64,000 bases of DNA from Trueperella pyogenes (GTDB taxonomy: Bacteria > Actinomycetota > Actinomycetes > Actinomycetales > Actinomycetaceae), in assembly GCF_900460345.1 (NCBI RefSeq), contig NZ_UHHW01000002.1, positions 186,001-250,000 on the forward strand, in the 5' to 3' direction. The notes under the pieces were generated by a model. That model searched no databases. It saw only the letters and a program-made list of their open reading frames with translations, and was not told the DNA's origin. How positions within the stretch are numbered: position 1 is the stretch's first letter; each line of letters begins with the position of its first letter. The position numbers were made by a program, and so were the translations under genes. Positions 28,059 through 37,800 of this stretch are shown here, piece by piece.

Positions 28059-29528
28059 GTGAGCACTACGAATAGCACTGCGCCTAAGCAGAATACGTCC
28101 ACGGGTTTCCTCGAATCTTACTTCCATCTGAGCGAACGCGGCACGTCCGTGCACCAGGAGCTGCGTGGCGGCCTGGTTACCTTCTTCGCGATGGCCTACA
28201 TCCTCGTCCTGAATCCGATCATCCTCTCTGGGCCGGATTCGACAGGTCAGTTCCTCGGCGGCGGTGCCGAGCCGAACCTGCCCGCGATCGCCGCAGGAAC
28301 AGCGATTGTCGCAGGCTTCCTCTCCATCCTCATGGGTGCGGCGGCGAACTTCCCGCTGGCGCTCGCGGCCGGCCTCGGCTTGAACTCGATCGTGGCTTTC
28401 ACGATCGTGAAATTGCCGGGCATGACCTGGGCTGATGGCATGGGAATCATCGTGATTGAGGGCATCGTCATTGTGCTGCTGGTGTTGACCGGTCTGCGCG
28501 AGGCGATTTTCCGTGCGGTTCCCAAAGTGCTGCGCACCGCCATCTCGGTGGGTATTGGCCTGTTCATCACCCTCATCGGCCTGATCAATTCCGGCATCGT
28601 CGGTACGGGCGCGACGCCACTGGCCTTCGGCGTCAATGGCTCGATTTCGACTTGGCCGCTCGTGATCTTCATTCTCGGCCTGTTTATCACGACGGCGTTG
28701 ATGATCCGCCGCGTCCAAGGCGCAATCCTCTGGGGTATCATCGTCAGCACGGTTCTCGCGTTCATCGTCGAAGCGTTCGGTCATCTCGGTCCAAAGGGCG
28801 CCGATAATGTTGGCGGCTGGGGACTGACGGTTCCGGCACTGAGCGGATCGCCCATCCAGGTTCCAGACTTCAGCACGCTCGGTCAATTCTCTGTGGTTGG
28901 CCCGTTCCAGAAAATCGGCATCCTCGCCGTCGTCGTCTTAGCCTTCTCCGTCATGTTGGCTGACTTCTTCGACACGATGGGGACGATGGTCGCCGTCGCC
29001 TCCGAGGGTAAGCTCCTCGACGAGGAGGGCAACCCGCCGCACACCCAGCGCATCCTTCTGGTCGACTCTATTGGCGCAATTGCCGGCGGGGTGGGCGGCG
29101 TTTCCTCGAACACGTCCTTCATTGAGTCGGCGACCGGCGTGGCCGACGGCGCCCGCACGGGCCTGGCATCGGTGTTTACCGGCGTCTTTTTCGTCTTGGC
29201 GACGTTCCTGGCGCCCTTGTTTGCGATGGTTCCCTCGGAGGCTGCGGCGCCCGCGCTCGTGGCGGTGGGTTTCCTGATGATGCAGCAGGTCACCGATATC
29301 GAGTGGACTGATTTGTCGGTGGCGATTCCGGCCTTTATGACGATCATCTTCATGCCCTTCGGTTACTCGATCACTGTTGGCATCGGCGTCGGCTTCATCA
29401 CCTTCGTCACCATGCAGGCGGTGGCGGGCAAGGCCCGCGCCGTGCATCCGCTGATGTATGCGACCGCGGCCGCGTTCGTCATTTACTTCTTGCTCGATCC
29501 GATCAATAAGGCGCTCGGGCTGGCTTAA
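28059..29528 (+). CDS. NCS2-family purine permease (AzgA/PbuG type)
   Basis: A 489-residue, 14-segment nucleobase:cation symporter of the AzgA-like branch that imports hypoxanthine, guanine or adenine. Diagnostic blocks are GLVTFFAMAYILVLNPIILS, AAGLGLNSIVAFTI and DFFDTMGTMVAVASEGKLLDEEGN, plus SSNTSFIESATGVADGARTGLASV. I use the GTG at 28059; a GTG at 28032 is also in frame but weaker. No purine riboswitch motif is visible upstream. A terminator follows. Confidence 0.93.
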   Translation: MSTTNSTAPKQNTSTGFLESYFHLSERGTSVHQELRGGLVTFFAMAYILVLNPIILSGPDSTGQFLGGGAEPNLPAIAAGTAIVAGFLSILMGAAANFPLALAAGLGLNSIVAFTIVKLPGMTWADGMGIIVIEGIVIVLLVLTGLREAIFRAVPKVLRTAISVGIGLFITLIGLINSGIVGTGATPLAFGVNGSISTWPLVIFILGLFITTALMIRRVQGAILWGIIVSTVLAFIVEAFGHLGPKGADNVGGWGLTVPALSGSPIQVPDFSTLGQFSVVGPFQKIGILAVVVLAFSVMLADFFDTMGTMVAVASEGKLLDEEGNPPHTQRILLVDSIGAIAGGVGGVSSNTSFIESATGVADGARTGLASVFTGVFFVLATFLAPLFAMVPSEAAAPALVAVGFLMMQQVTDIEWTDLSVAIPAFMTIIFMPFGYSITVGIGVGFITFVTMQAVAGKARAVHPLMYATAAAFVIYFLLDPINKALGLA

Positions 29529-29543
29529 CCGGCGTTGATACGC

Positions 29544-29576
29544 GGGCGGCTCGGGTGAACTCCGGGCCGCCCTTTT
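29544..29576 (+). terminator. Rho-independent terminator after the NCS2 permease gene
   Basis: Stem GGGCGGC pairing with 29566-29572, directly followed by TTTTA. Confidence 0.8.
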
Positions 29577-29676
29577 ATGCTCAACACCCGTCAGTACCTT
29601 ACGACGATCCTCGTCACTCAAAACGGCGTTTACAGGGACGAGAACCGGCGGAAAGTACCGAGAACGAGTGGGCGGG

Positions 29677-30759
29677 CTACATCTTCGCAATAATATCGTC
29701 GATAAGGTCGAGCAGCCGCTCGACATCCGCCGTCTCGATCGCAGGGAAAGTCGCGATGCGCAGCTGGTTTCGCCCGAGCGAGCGATATGGCTCAACGTCG
29801 ACGACGCCGACCTCCCGCAGCCGCTGAGCGATTGCCGCCGCGTCGACGTCGTGGAAATCGATCGTACATACCACCGGCGAACGGAACTGCGTGTCGATAA
29901 ATGGGTGGGTAAACGGGCGCGTCGTAGCCCAGTCGTAGACCAGGTCGGAGTTTGCGCGCGAGCGCGCCTCCATCGCGGGTAGTCCTCCCGTTTGGATCAT
30001 CCAGTCTACTTGTGCTGCGAGCATGACGAGAGTCGCTATTGCCGGGGTGTTGAGGGTCTGTGCCTTGCGCGAATTGTGGACTGCCAACTGCAGGTTGAGG
30101 AAGTCGGGCACCCAGCGGTCGCAGGTCAGGCGCTCAATCCGGTCAAGGGCGGCGGGGGAGGCGAAGGCGAGCCACAGGCCGCCGTCGGAACCAAAGCACT
30201 TCTGTGGGGAGAAATAGTAGAAATCGACGTCGGCAGGGTCGATGACCAGGCCGCCCGCGATGGAAGTTCCATCGACGATCGTGAGCGCCTTGCCGTCTCC
30301 GATTCGCCGCAATGGCGTGGTGGCGCCGGTGGAGGTCTCGTTGTGTGCGTATAGATAGGCATCCACGTCCGCCTCTTCGCATTCGACCATCCGACCAGGC
30401 GCAACGCGGCGGATATCCGGGGCGGACAGCCATGGCGCGCGCTCGACGCCGCGGGCTGCCTTGCCGGAGAACTCGCCGATGACGGCGGCCTGGGCGCGAT
30501 CTTCGACCAGACAGAAGGGGATCGCATCCCATAAGGCGCTCGCCCCGCCGTTGCCGAGGACCACTTCGTATCCTTCCGGCAAACCAAAAAGCTCGACAAG
30601 GCCCGACTGGATGGCGGCCACAACCCCGCGTACTCCTGGCTTGCGGTGGGATGTCCCCATGAGGCCAGAGGCAGCAATCTCGGCAAGCTGGGCGGGGCGG
30701 ACTTTGGACGGCCCGGAACCGAAGCGGCCGTCGTCGGGAAGAAGACAAGGAGCGTTCAT
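29677..30759 (-). CDS. serC: Phosphoserine aminotransferase
   Basis: A PLP enzyme (360 residues) converting 3-phosphohydroxypyruvate to phosphoserine in serine synthesis. It belongs to the actinobacterial SerC type: opening block DGRFGSGPSKVRP, MGTSHRKPGV, and the PLP lysine in YFSPQKCFGSDGG. Length is normal. It diverges from the dtxR gene, with 106 bp between the starts. Confidence 0.95.
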   Translation of the reverse strand: MNAPCLLPDDGRFGSGPSKVRPAQLAEIAASGLMGTSHRKPGVRGVVAAIQSGLVELFGLPEGYEVVLGNGGASALWDAIPFCLVEDRAQAAVIGEFSGKAARGVERAPWLSAPDIRRVAPGRMVECEEADVDAYLYAHNETSTGATTPLRRIGDGKALTIVDGTSIAGGLVIDPADVDFYYFSPQKCFGSDGGLWLAFASPAALDRIERLTCDRWVPDFLNLQLAVHNSRKAQTLNTPAIATLVMLAAQVDWMIQTGGLPAMEARSRANSDLVYDWATTRPFTHPFIDTQFRSPVVCTIDFHDVDAAAIAQRLREVGVVDVEPYRSLGRNQLRIATFPAIETADVERLLDLIDDIIAKM

Positions 30760-30865
30760 GGCACGATCATCTCACTTGGCGCTCAATAATGGGGCAACAT
30801 TCCGGTTGCCGGGCGCTCGTGGGCAAAATGCGGGTAAGATTGGCAGAAAGCGGAAGGGAGTCGAT

Positions 30866-31543
30866 GTGAGCCAACTGATCGATACAGCCGAGATGTACCT
30901 CAAGACTGTCTTGGAACTCAACGAAGAAGGAATTCCTGCGCTGCGTGCGCGCATCGTTGAGAGGCTGGGCCAGTCGGGTCCCACAGTCTCCGAAACTGTG
31001 AGCCGTATGGAACGCGATGGCCTGGTGAAAATGGGGCGGGGGCGCGAAATCGAATTCACCGAGGAGGGGCGCATCTACGCCATCCAGGTGATGCGCCGCC
31101 ATCGGCTCTCCGAAAGGCTTTTGTACGACGTCATCAAGGTCGATTGGACGCGTCTGCACGATGAGGCGTGCCGGTGGGAGCACGTGATCTCCGACGACGT
31201 CGCGGAGCGTATCGACGCCCTCCTCAACCATCCGTTGACCGATCCTTACGGAAACTGCATTCCGGCGGCGGATGCAACCAGCATCAGCGATGTGAGGGCT
31301 GAGGACGTCGTGTCGTTGTTGGACGCGTCCGAAGGCGAGTCTCGCGTGGTTGATCGGATAACGGAGTCGGTGCAGCTCGATCCCGATATCTTGTCCACGC
31401 TGGCCGAAGTGGGGATCGTCCCGGGGGCGAAGATAACGATCGATGTTATCGACGATGACGGCGTGAGCGTCTCGAAAAAGGCCGATTCGGTGCGACTTTC
31501 CGTTGATATTGCGCGGGGAATCTACGTTCAGCCGATAAAGTGA
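30866..31543 (+). CDS. dtxR: DtxR/IdeR-type iron-dependent repressor
   Basis: A 225-residue metal-responsive repressor: winged helix (1-75), dimerisation/metal domain with the signature HDEACRWEHVIS, and a C-terminal SH3-like domain. Cys is kept in CRWEH, which points to the iron-sensing DtxR/IdeR branch, not MntR. The open frame extends upstream, but starting at GTG 30866 puts Met at residue 10, the known DtxR metal ligand, and GGAAGGGAG lies just ahead. It probably controls the iron genes at 47-54 kb among others. Confidence 0.95.
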   Translation: MSQLIDTAEMYLKTVLELNEEGIPALRARIVERLGQSGPTVSETVSRMERDGLVKMGRGREIEFTEEGRIYAIQVMRRHRLSERLLYDVIKVDWTRLHDEACRWEHVISDDVAERIDALLNHPLTDPYGNCIPAADATSISDVRAEDVVSLLDASEGESRVVDRITESVQLDPDILSTLAEVGIVPGAKITIDVIDDDGVSVSKKADSVRLSVDIARGIYVQPIK

Positions 31544-31658
31544 TCTATCGCATTGTTATCAAATCGTGACAAAACGTTATTGGCCCGTTATGCTGTTTTC
31601 TGGAGCAATACCGATAGGTATGCGCAACGAAGTTCAGCAAGCAACACGGAGAATTTCT

Positions 31659-32375
31659 ATGGCGAGACGTCACGAGATGATCGCACCACGCGGGACTTTC
31701 TCGAAGTCGACCATGACTACAGCAGCAACCGCTTCCGCAGCAGGCGTTCTGATGGGATTCGGTGCGCCAATCGCACTGGCAGCGGGTAACGGTTCTCAAC
31801 CTCAGGCGGCTACCGCAGTCGCGCTGGCCACTCCAGCAGTAGCCACGAACAATGTGACCAGTGTGAACCTGGGTAACGTCTCGGTCGGTGAGTGGGAGAT
31901 GGAGACCGTCGTCGTCGAGGCTGAGCGCGCAGCTGCTTCGACCCGGGCCGCCGAGGCGCGCACCTCCAGGGTGCGGCAGACCGTGGCTGACACTGCCGCG
32001 GTATCCGAACCGGCACCAGTCCAGAGGGCAGCCTCAGGCGCCGGCAGCTCTGTTCTGGCGACTGCACTTTCCTACCAGGGCGCTCCGTACCGCTGGGGCG
32101 GCACCACCCCTGCGGGTTGGGACTGCATCGGCTTTGTGCGCTACGTCTACGCCCAGCACGGCGTGCGGATCGGTGGATCGACCACCTCCGTGCTCTCTGC
32201 AGGCTACAGGGTTCCCTACTCGGAAGCCCGCGCTGGCGACATCCTGTACTGGCCCGGTCACGTGGGCATCTCGCTCGGCAATGGCACCCATGTTGGAGCC
32301 TGGAATCCGCAGATGGGCACCAGGATCGGAGCGGATTCGCACATCGGAGTGCCGACCGTCATCCGAGTATTCTAA
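31659..32375 (+). CDS. Secreted NlpC/P60 peptidoglycan hydrolase
   Basis: A 238-residue exported cysteine peptidase cutting peptidoglycan stem peptides. A signal sequence (about 1-42, ending LALAAG) is followed by an Ala/Thr/Val-rich linker and the NlpC/P60 domain (about 130-238). The catalytic Cys156 lies in GWDCIGF, His201 in GHVGI, and a second His at 211. Nearly all relatives read DCSGF, so Ile after the Cys is unusual. ATG 31659 is chosen with GGAGA six bases upstream. A terminator follows. Confidence 0.9.
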   Translation: MARRHEMIAPRGTFSKSTMTTAATASAAGVLMGFGAPIALAAGNGSQPQAATAVALATPAVATNNVTSVNLGNVSVGEWEMETVVVEAERAAASTRAAEARTSRVRQTVADTAAVSEPAPVQRAASGAGSSVLATALSYQGAPYRWGGTTPAGWDCIGFVRYVYAQHGVRIGGSTTSVLSAGYRVPYSEARAGDILYWPGHVGISLGNGTHVGAWNPQMGTRIGADSHIGVPTVIRVF

Positions 32376-32403
32376 AACGTTATTTTTCCTTTCCTCCTTT
32401 GAG

Positions 32404-32431
32404 AAAAATGGGTCCGCTTGGGCCCATTTTT
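32404..32431 (+). terminator. Rho-independent terminator after the NlpC/P60 gene
   Basis: AAAAATGGG pairs with CCCATTTTT (32423-32431) around a short loop, so the stem itself ends in a T run. Confidence 0.9.
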
Positions 32432-32491
32432 CGTATGTGCTTCCGTGATGGCTCTCACTTTGAGACAATGGGAGAAACTGAGGAGGATGCA

Positions 32492-33433
32492 ATGGCGCAT
32501 GAAAACATTGTCGTAGTAGGTATTGACGGTTCCGATGCGGGCAATTCTGCCTTGGAGTGGGCGCTTGCCCAGGCCCGCGCGCGTCAGGCACGGCTGCATA
32601 TCGTGTGCGGCTATGAGCTTCCATCGCAGTACATGTCGCCCGAATTCCAGGTGAGCCAAGGAAACGTCAACCACCTGTATGATTCGGCGCGCAAAATCGT
32701 CGACGAAGCGGTGGCGAGCGTTGAAGGCCAAGGGGTGGAGGTCACGTCCGCGCTCGAGTTTGGCGATCCGACCGAAGTCTTGGTGGAGATTTCCAAGCGG
32801 GTGGCATTGGTGGTGGTGGGCGGGCGCGCCCAGCACACGAGCCGCCTTGCTGATCGCCTTTTGCGGACCGTGTCCTCGGCCGTGCCGGCGAACGCATACT
32901 GCCCCACGGTCGTCGTTCCCACGGATTCGCCCCGCTCGCACGTGCCGATCGAACGCGTGGTCTGCGGTGTGGACGGATCAGAGCACGCCAAGATGGCGCT
33001 GCAACGCGCCGTCTGGGAGGCCGATCGGTGGAACGCGAAGCTGACCGTTGTGGTCGTCGTGAATCCGACGTCGGTGGGCTGGGTTCCGGCCTACACCTTC
33101 CGTGACGAACATCTGGCCGAGATGGAAGCCGAGGTTGCTGCCCAGCTTGCGCAGGTGGACGAGGGGCGCGATATCGACGTCGAGATCCAGGCACTTGAAG
33201 GTAGCCCGGCGCATATTCTTGCGCAAATGTCCGAGGAATCCGACCTGGTTGTGCTCGGCACTCGCGGCCGCGGTGGATTCACCGGTTTGCTTCTCGGCTC
33301 GACGTCGCAGACGCTACTCGGCTACTCAGCCTGCCCGACGATGGTGGTTCCCCGCCGCGTGCGCATCGGGGATGACTGTGGGCCGGGTCCGGCACAGGTG
33401 GTCGGCGACGACGAGCCAGGCATCACGGGCTAG
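32492..33433 (+). CDS. Tandem universal stress protein
   Basis: A 313-residue cytoplasmic protein with two USP domains, about 1-150 and 155-300. The second keeps the ATP-binding signature GTRGRGGFTGLLLGSTS; the first has a degraded form (GGRAQHTSRLADRL), so only one nucleotide site is likely. Tandem USPs occur in actinobacteria as dormancy or stress proteins. ATG 32492 has GGAGG upstream. The gene is followed by tRNA-Arg. Confidence 0.93.
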   Translation: MAHENIVVVGIDGSDAGNSALEWALAQARARQARLHIVCGYELPSQYMSPEFQVSQGNVNHLYDSARKIVDEAVASVEGQGVEVTSALEFGDPTEVLVEISKRVALVVVGGRAQHTSRLADRLLRTVSSAVPANAYCPTVVVPTDSPRSHVPIERVVCGVDGSEHAKMALQRAVWEADRWNAKLTVVVVVNPTSVGWVPAYTFRDEHLAEMEAEVAAQLAQVDEGRDIDVEIQALEGSPAHILAQMSEESDLVVLGTRGRGGFTGLLLGSTSQTLLGYSACPTMVVPRRVRIGDDCGPGPAQVVGDDEPGITG

Positions 33434-33480
33434 ACTCGTTTTCACCCTGGGGGCACTTTCGGGTAGTCTTGCAGGGTCAT

Positions 33481-33553
33481 GCCCTCGTAGCTCAGTGGAT
33501 AGAGCACGGCTCTCCTAAAGCCGGTGTCGTAGGTTCGATTCCTATCGAGGGCA
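33481..33553 (+). tRNA. tRNA-Arg (anticodon CCT)
   Basis: Complete cloverleaf: acceptor GCCCTCG/CGAGGGC, anticodon stem CGGCT/AGCCG with loop CTCCTAA, anticodon CCT reading AGG, T-arm around GTTCGATTC. CCA is not encoded. Its 3' half is duplicated 1.2 kb downstream and is the apparent attachment site of the DUF3800 insert. Confidence 0.95.
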
Positions 33554-33554
33554 C
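33509..33554 (+). repeat. attL-like copy of the 46-bp tRNA-Arg repeat
   Basis: Runs from the anticodon stem to one base beyond the tRNA 3' end, identical to 34706-34751. Confidence 0.9.
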
Positions 33555-33754
33555 TTTGTCGAACTCCGCATCTAAGGTTGGGGTTGATGTGAAAGACCGT
33601 CACTCACGCCTGATTTGTCGGAGGCGACTGAACGGGGTTGACTGAAAATTGAGACTGTGTATAGAGTTGGTAATGGTAGCGGGGGTGAAATAGTCTTCAG
33701 AGCGCCAACTCGGGGGGTTCGCAGGAGCGGACCCTCGCGTATTAAACTTGTTCC

Positions 33755-34702
33755 ATGTTGGTTGCTTACCTTGACGAAATAGGTGAAACTGGAGCTTTCG
33801 TTTCGAAGTCACATAGGCGTTTCAATACGAGTCCCGCCTTTGGCTATGGAGGGTTCGTGATCAGCTCCGATCACGTCACTTCAATGAGTAAGCTCTTTTC
33901 CCACAACATGCGGACGCTATTCAAGGAAGAGTATGAGAATTCGGTAAGCTCTGGTGATGGTTTTTTCGAAATAAAAGGTGCTGCAGTATTTCATAAGGGA
34001 ACCCTAGCCAGTCCTCTCGCTCCAGCGAAGTTCCGCGTATTTGACGCGATGATAGAAAAGCTCATAAAGAATTTCGATGGAAGGCTCTTTTACTATGCGG
34101 ACGAAAAACCAATCGGAACAGATAAGCAAACCTTAAAAGAGCAGGGTGCACTCGAAAAGCGCGAGAGCGATGCGATGCGTGAGACTTTGAACCGTTTGGC
34201 GCGCTATGCGAAGACTCGCTCCGAGAACATTTTCATTATTCTCGACCAGATCAATGAAAAGCAACGGTATCTGCGTGCGCACCGCATGTATGGCCATATC
34301 TATAGCCGAATGCACGACTTTGACGAAATGGCGAGCATCCTAGAACCACCGATGCACGTGGATTCTAAGTTCTCTGCGAATATGCAATTTGCCGATTGGA
34401 TCGCAGCATTTGTGAGTCGCGCGATCGAATACCAGTTGATAAGAGATTCAGAGTACGGGTGGGTGATCGACCAGGAGCGTGTGAGATTTCCTCTCAGAGT
34501 AGAACGTCCGTTTACGTATGAATCAAAGCTCCGGCTGTGGGAAAAATCGTGTGATGATCTAAATAATATTGACGTGCTAAGACAAGAACGTCCTCTTTTT
34601 CCTCGATATTACGGTCAATATGTGGATCCTGACGTGGCACAAAAGATGTTAAGGATTGCTCGCGCTTCCCAGCGTCGACAATCCGGAGTTGAAAAGGACT
34701 AA
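33755..34702 (+). CDS. DUF3800 protein, cargo of the tRNA-Arg insert
   Basis: A 315-residue DUF3800 protein. The family opens with a strand-borne Y-x-D-E-(S/T)-G; here it is LVAYLDEIGETG. A later acidic site (FFEIKG) and a Q/F-x-A-D motif near the end (NMQFADWIAAFVSRAIEY) complete the set, a layout recalling RNase H-like nucleases. Nuclease activity is predicted, not shown. DUF3800 genes often occur on mobile elements and in defence-rich loci. Base composition is lower in GC than in flanking genes. The stop codon lies three bases before the right-hand 46-bp repeat, so the gene fills the insert to its edge. Confidence 0.8.
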   Translation: MLVAYLDEIGETGAFVSKSHRRFNTSPAFGYGGFVISSDHVTSMSKLFSHNMRTLFKEEYENSVSSGDGFFEIKGAAVFHKGTLASPLAPAKFRVFDAMIEKLIKNFDGRLFYYADEKPIGTDKQTLKEQGALEKRESDAMRETLNRLARYAKTRSENIFIILDQINEKQRYLRAHRMYGHIYSRMHDFDEMASILEPPMHVDSKFSANMQFADWIAAFVSRAIEYQLIRDSEYGWVIDQERVRFPLRVERPFTYESKLRLWEKSCDDLNNIDVLRQERPLFPRYYGQYVDPDVAQKMLRIARASQRRQSGVEKD

Positions 34703-34705
34703 GCA

Positions 34706-34751
34706 GCTCTCCTAAAGCCGGTGTCGTAGGTTCGATTCCTATCGAGGGCAC
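34706..34751 (+). repeat. attR-like copy of the 46-bp tRNA-Arg repeat
   Basis: An orphan duplicate of the tRNA-Arg 3' half: anticodon loop with CCT, variable region, T-arm and acceptor 3' strand, without a 5' half. It cannot make a tRNA. Confidence 0.9.
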
Positions 34752-34824
34752 GAAGAGTTCGTTGTTGGCGCGATTTTCGGCGCGCGTCTGTCGGATGTGT
34801 GCGCGCACTCGGTACGGTAAAGGT

Positions 34825-37800
34825 GTGAGTCCTTTCTTTAAACGCAAGAAGTCCCAGCAGTCGGCCAGCCACGTGCCGGAGCCTGAATTGGCGCGGTCGG
34901 TGCAGTCGGCTCAGTCGGCGCCGAGTCCGGACGAAGTCGCGGTCGAGTCTGCCGACGACGTCGTACAGCCTGCTCCGATTGCCGCGTCTGATCCCCAGAC
35001 TCGCGAGCAGCTCCTCGATGAGGCCTTCGCACTCTGGCATGCCGAGCTGGCCGTGCGTGCGCAAAAAGCGGACGAGACGACGTCGCAGGCAGCCAGCGGT
35101 ATCATCGACCTCACGCATCCGCACCCGACCGGGTCTGTCGCGTTCTCTGCCGGCTCACCTGTGCGTATCACGTCGCTCGTGCGCGAGCATTTTGCGCAGC
35201 AGCGTGCAGTGAATAATTTGCGTAATCTGCAGGCCACTACTCAGCGTATCGCCGAGATGTATGGCCACGCACCGGTCTCACTCGCTGTCGGAAGGCTCAC
35301 CTGGACTGAACTGCCCTCTGCCCCGGCGTCCGCGGCTCCAACGAATGTGGAGTTCGCCGAGCTGACTGGCGAATTTAGGATCGATGAGAACGGCTCACTG
35401 GTCGCAGTGGACAGCGCTACGCCGTCCGGCGAGATCCGGGAAAGCAACGCGTACGACGCCGACGAGGGCAACGCCGGTCAGGAAAAGGACGGCGCTGGCA
35501 GAGAAGGCGGCGAACTCGGAGGCGGCGAACCCGCGCCGGGCGCGAGCGAGGCCACTCCGCGCGTCGCCCAGATTGTGCGGGAGGCGGCGTTGTTCCGCAG
35601 CGTCGCGATCGAATTCGAGGAAGGTGACGCGACTGTCCAGCAGCTAGGCCACACCGATATCAACCCCGTTTTCGTGCGGGCACTGCGTGAAAACGGGGCA
35701 ACTGCCGAACATCTAGCGCAACTGAATAACGCGGTAGCGACGACGCCGGACCTGGACTACCTGCTTGAACTCGTGCGCGGATATGGCAAGAAGTTCTTGC
35801 CGGGATTTACGTTCGACAACGAGGTTCTCCTCGGCTGTTTCGCGCGCCCTGGCCGTACCATGCTGGCCGATTTGGAGGCAATGGAACCTTACATTCGCAC
35901 GTCGGGTGTGATGATGGCACTTGCCGGTGATCTGGAAACCCGGCGCCTATCTGCCAGCCCGCTACCTCCGGGCGGGGAAGAAGATCGTGCACCTGAAGTG
36001 GAGCGTGGCGCGGGAGACCTGGACGTAGCCGAGCTCAATGCGGTGGAGGCGGTGGCTTCTGGCCGCTCGATCGTCGTCGACTGCCCACCTGGTTCCCAGC
36101 GGGTTCAGACCGTGGCCTCGATATGCGCGGATGCGGCGGCGTCGAAGCGTTCTGTGGTGGTTGTCCCCGCGAGGTTGTCCTCCGGTCGCCAGCTCATTGC
36201 TGAGCTGGACAGGCTTGGCCTGGGCGACCTGATTCTCGATTTTTCGGCAGTAGAGAAAGTGCCGCAGCGTATCCGCACGGGTCTACGCCTGAAGATCCCA
36301 CAGCTGTCTACCGAGAAAACCGTGGATCTGCGCGCAGAACTCGTGGAGACGCGTCGCCAGCTAGAGACCTTCGTAGGCGACCTGCACCGCGTAGATGACG
36401 AATGGGGCACGTCAATCCACTCTCTCCTGGAAAAGCTCGCAGGTCTGATGGCGCGCCCAGACGCGCCGACGACGCGGGTGCGCCTGGGCAAAACAGCCGT
36501 GGCCGCGATGAAGAACGAGGGAGTCGAGGCGGTGATTGCCGACTTGAATCGCGCAGCCGAGCTGGGTGCTTTCGATCCGGCAATTGCGCGATCGGCGTGG
36601 GCGGCGTCGACGATTTCGAACGCTACGGACGGTCAAAATGCACTCGATCAGGTGCGCCGACTGCGCGACATTACGATTCCGGCAGCGATCAGCCAATCGT
36701 CTCGTTCCGCGGGCGAAACATCGATGAAGCAGTCTAAGACCTTGGCCGCGTGGTTCGAACAGATTGACGTGCTAGACGGCATCGCGGATTCACTCGACAC
36801 TTTCTTGCCGCGTATTTTCGAGACATCTCCGATGAATCTTGTGATCGCGACAGCTTCGAAAGAGTGGCGCGAGTCCCACGGTCACGTGATGAAGATGTCG
36901 GAGCGGCGCCGGTACAAGAAGCAGGCTCTGGACATGGTACGGCCGGGAGAGTCCACGGCCACGCTTCACGAGGATTTGCGCAGAGTTCAGCAGCGTCGTG
37001 AGATTTGGCGACGCTATTGTGCGGACGGCGGCTGGCCTACGCTGCCCGACGGTTTGGCACAGATGCGTGCCACGCGTCAAGAGGTTCAGCGCGACCTGGA
37101 GTCGCTGCAGGACTTCTTGGGTGGCGAGGCCTTCTTCGACATGGATTTCGACGAGCTCCAGGCGCGCTTGACAGAGCTGGTCAACGACGCCGACCACATG
37201 AGCACTCTGCCAGAACGCAATGCGACGCTGGCTTCGTTGCGTGAGCGCGGATTTGCTGATTTCATTGACGACATGGTCGAGCGGGGCATCGAGCCGAGCC
37301 ACATCGCGGCGGAGCTTGATCTCGCCTATACCACTGCCGTGTTTGAAGAGATTATTGCGACGACGCCGACCGTAGCCAGTCTCAGCCCGCTCGACATCAA
37401 CGCCCTGCTGGAGAAATTCCGACAGCTGGATCGTGCCCACACGCAGACCCTGTGGGGGCCGGTGTTGCGGGCGGTGGTCAATAATGCGCGCGAGACCATG
37501 CAATCTCGCCGCCAAGACACCCTCCGGCTCGACGAAACCCTGGCCGAGAATGGCGCCGGCGGGTTGCGTGACGCGATTGCAACCTACTCCCGGCTTGTGC
37601 AGAGTGCCCGCCCCGTCTGGGTAGTGCCGGCGACTGTGCTAGCGGAGTTTATCCCGCCGATGCCGTGGGCGGATCTGGTCATTGTGGAGGCAAGTGATTC
37701 AGTTGCGCCGCTTATTTCGCCGATGATGCGCGGCCGGCAAGCTGTGGTAGTGGCCGATCTGCATCGTCCAGGGGCCGAGGACGTGCGGGTCTTTGAGCAG

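Larger units (their letters stand above)
33509..34751 (+). mobile_element. 1.2 kb single-gene insert at tRNA-Arg, bounded by 46-bp repeats
   Basis: A perfect 46-bp direct repeat flanks one gene. The left copy is part of the intact tRNA-Arg; the right copy is an orphan tRNA 3' half. This is the arrangement left by site-specific integration at a tRNA, where the incoming element restores the gene. The insert holds only the DUF3800 gene plus a 200-bp upstream region. There is no integrase, so it is either a minimal element mobilised in trans or the remnant of a larger one that lost its recombinase. Confidence 0.75.

Noticed and set aside
31544-31658. c-di-AMP (ydaO) riboswitch upstream of the NlpC/P60 gene
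   Set aside because: Such genes often carry one in actinobacteria, but the leader here is too short and the conserved blocks are missing.
34512-34847. Minus-strand ORF over the orphan tRNA-Arg half (IGIEPTTPALGELLS)
   Set aside because: Again antisense tRNA sequence, lying against the DUF3800 and helicase-like genes.
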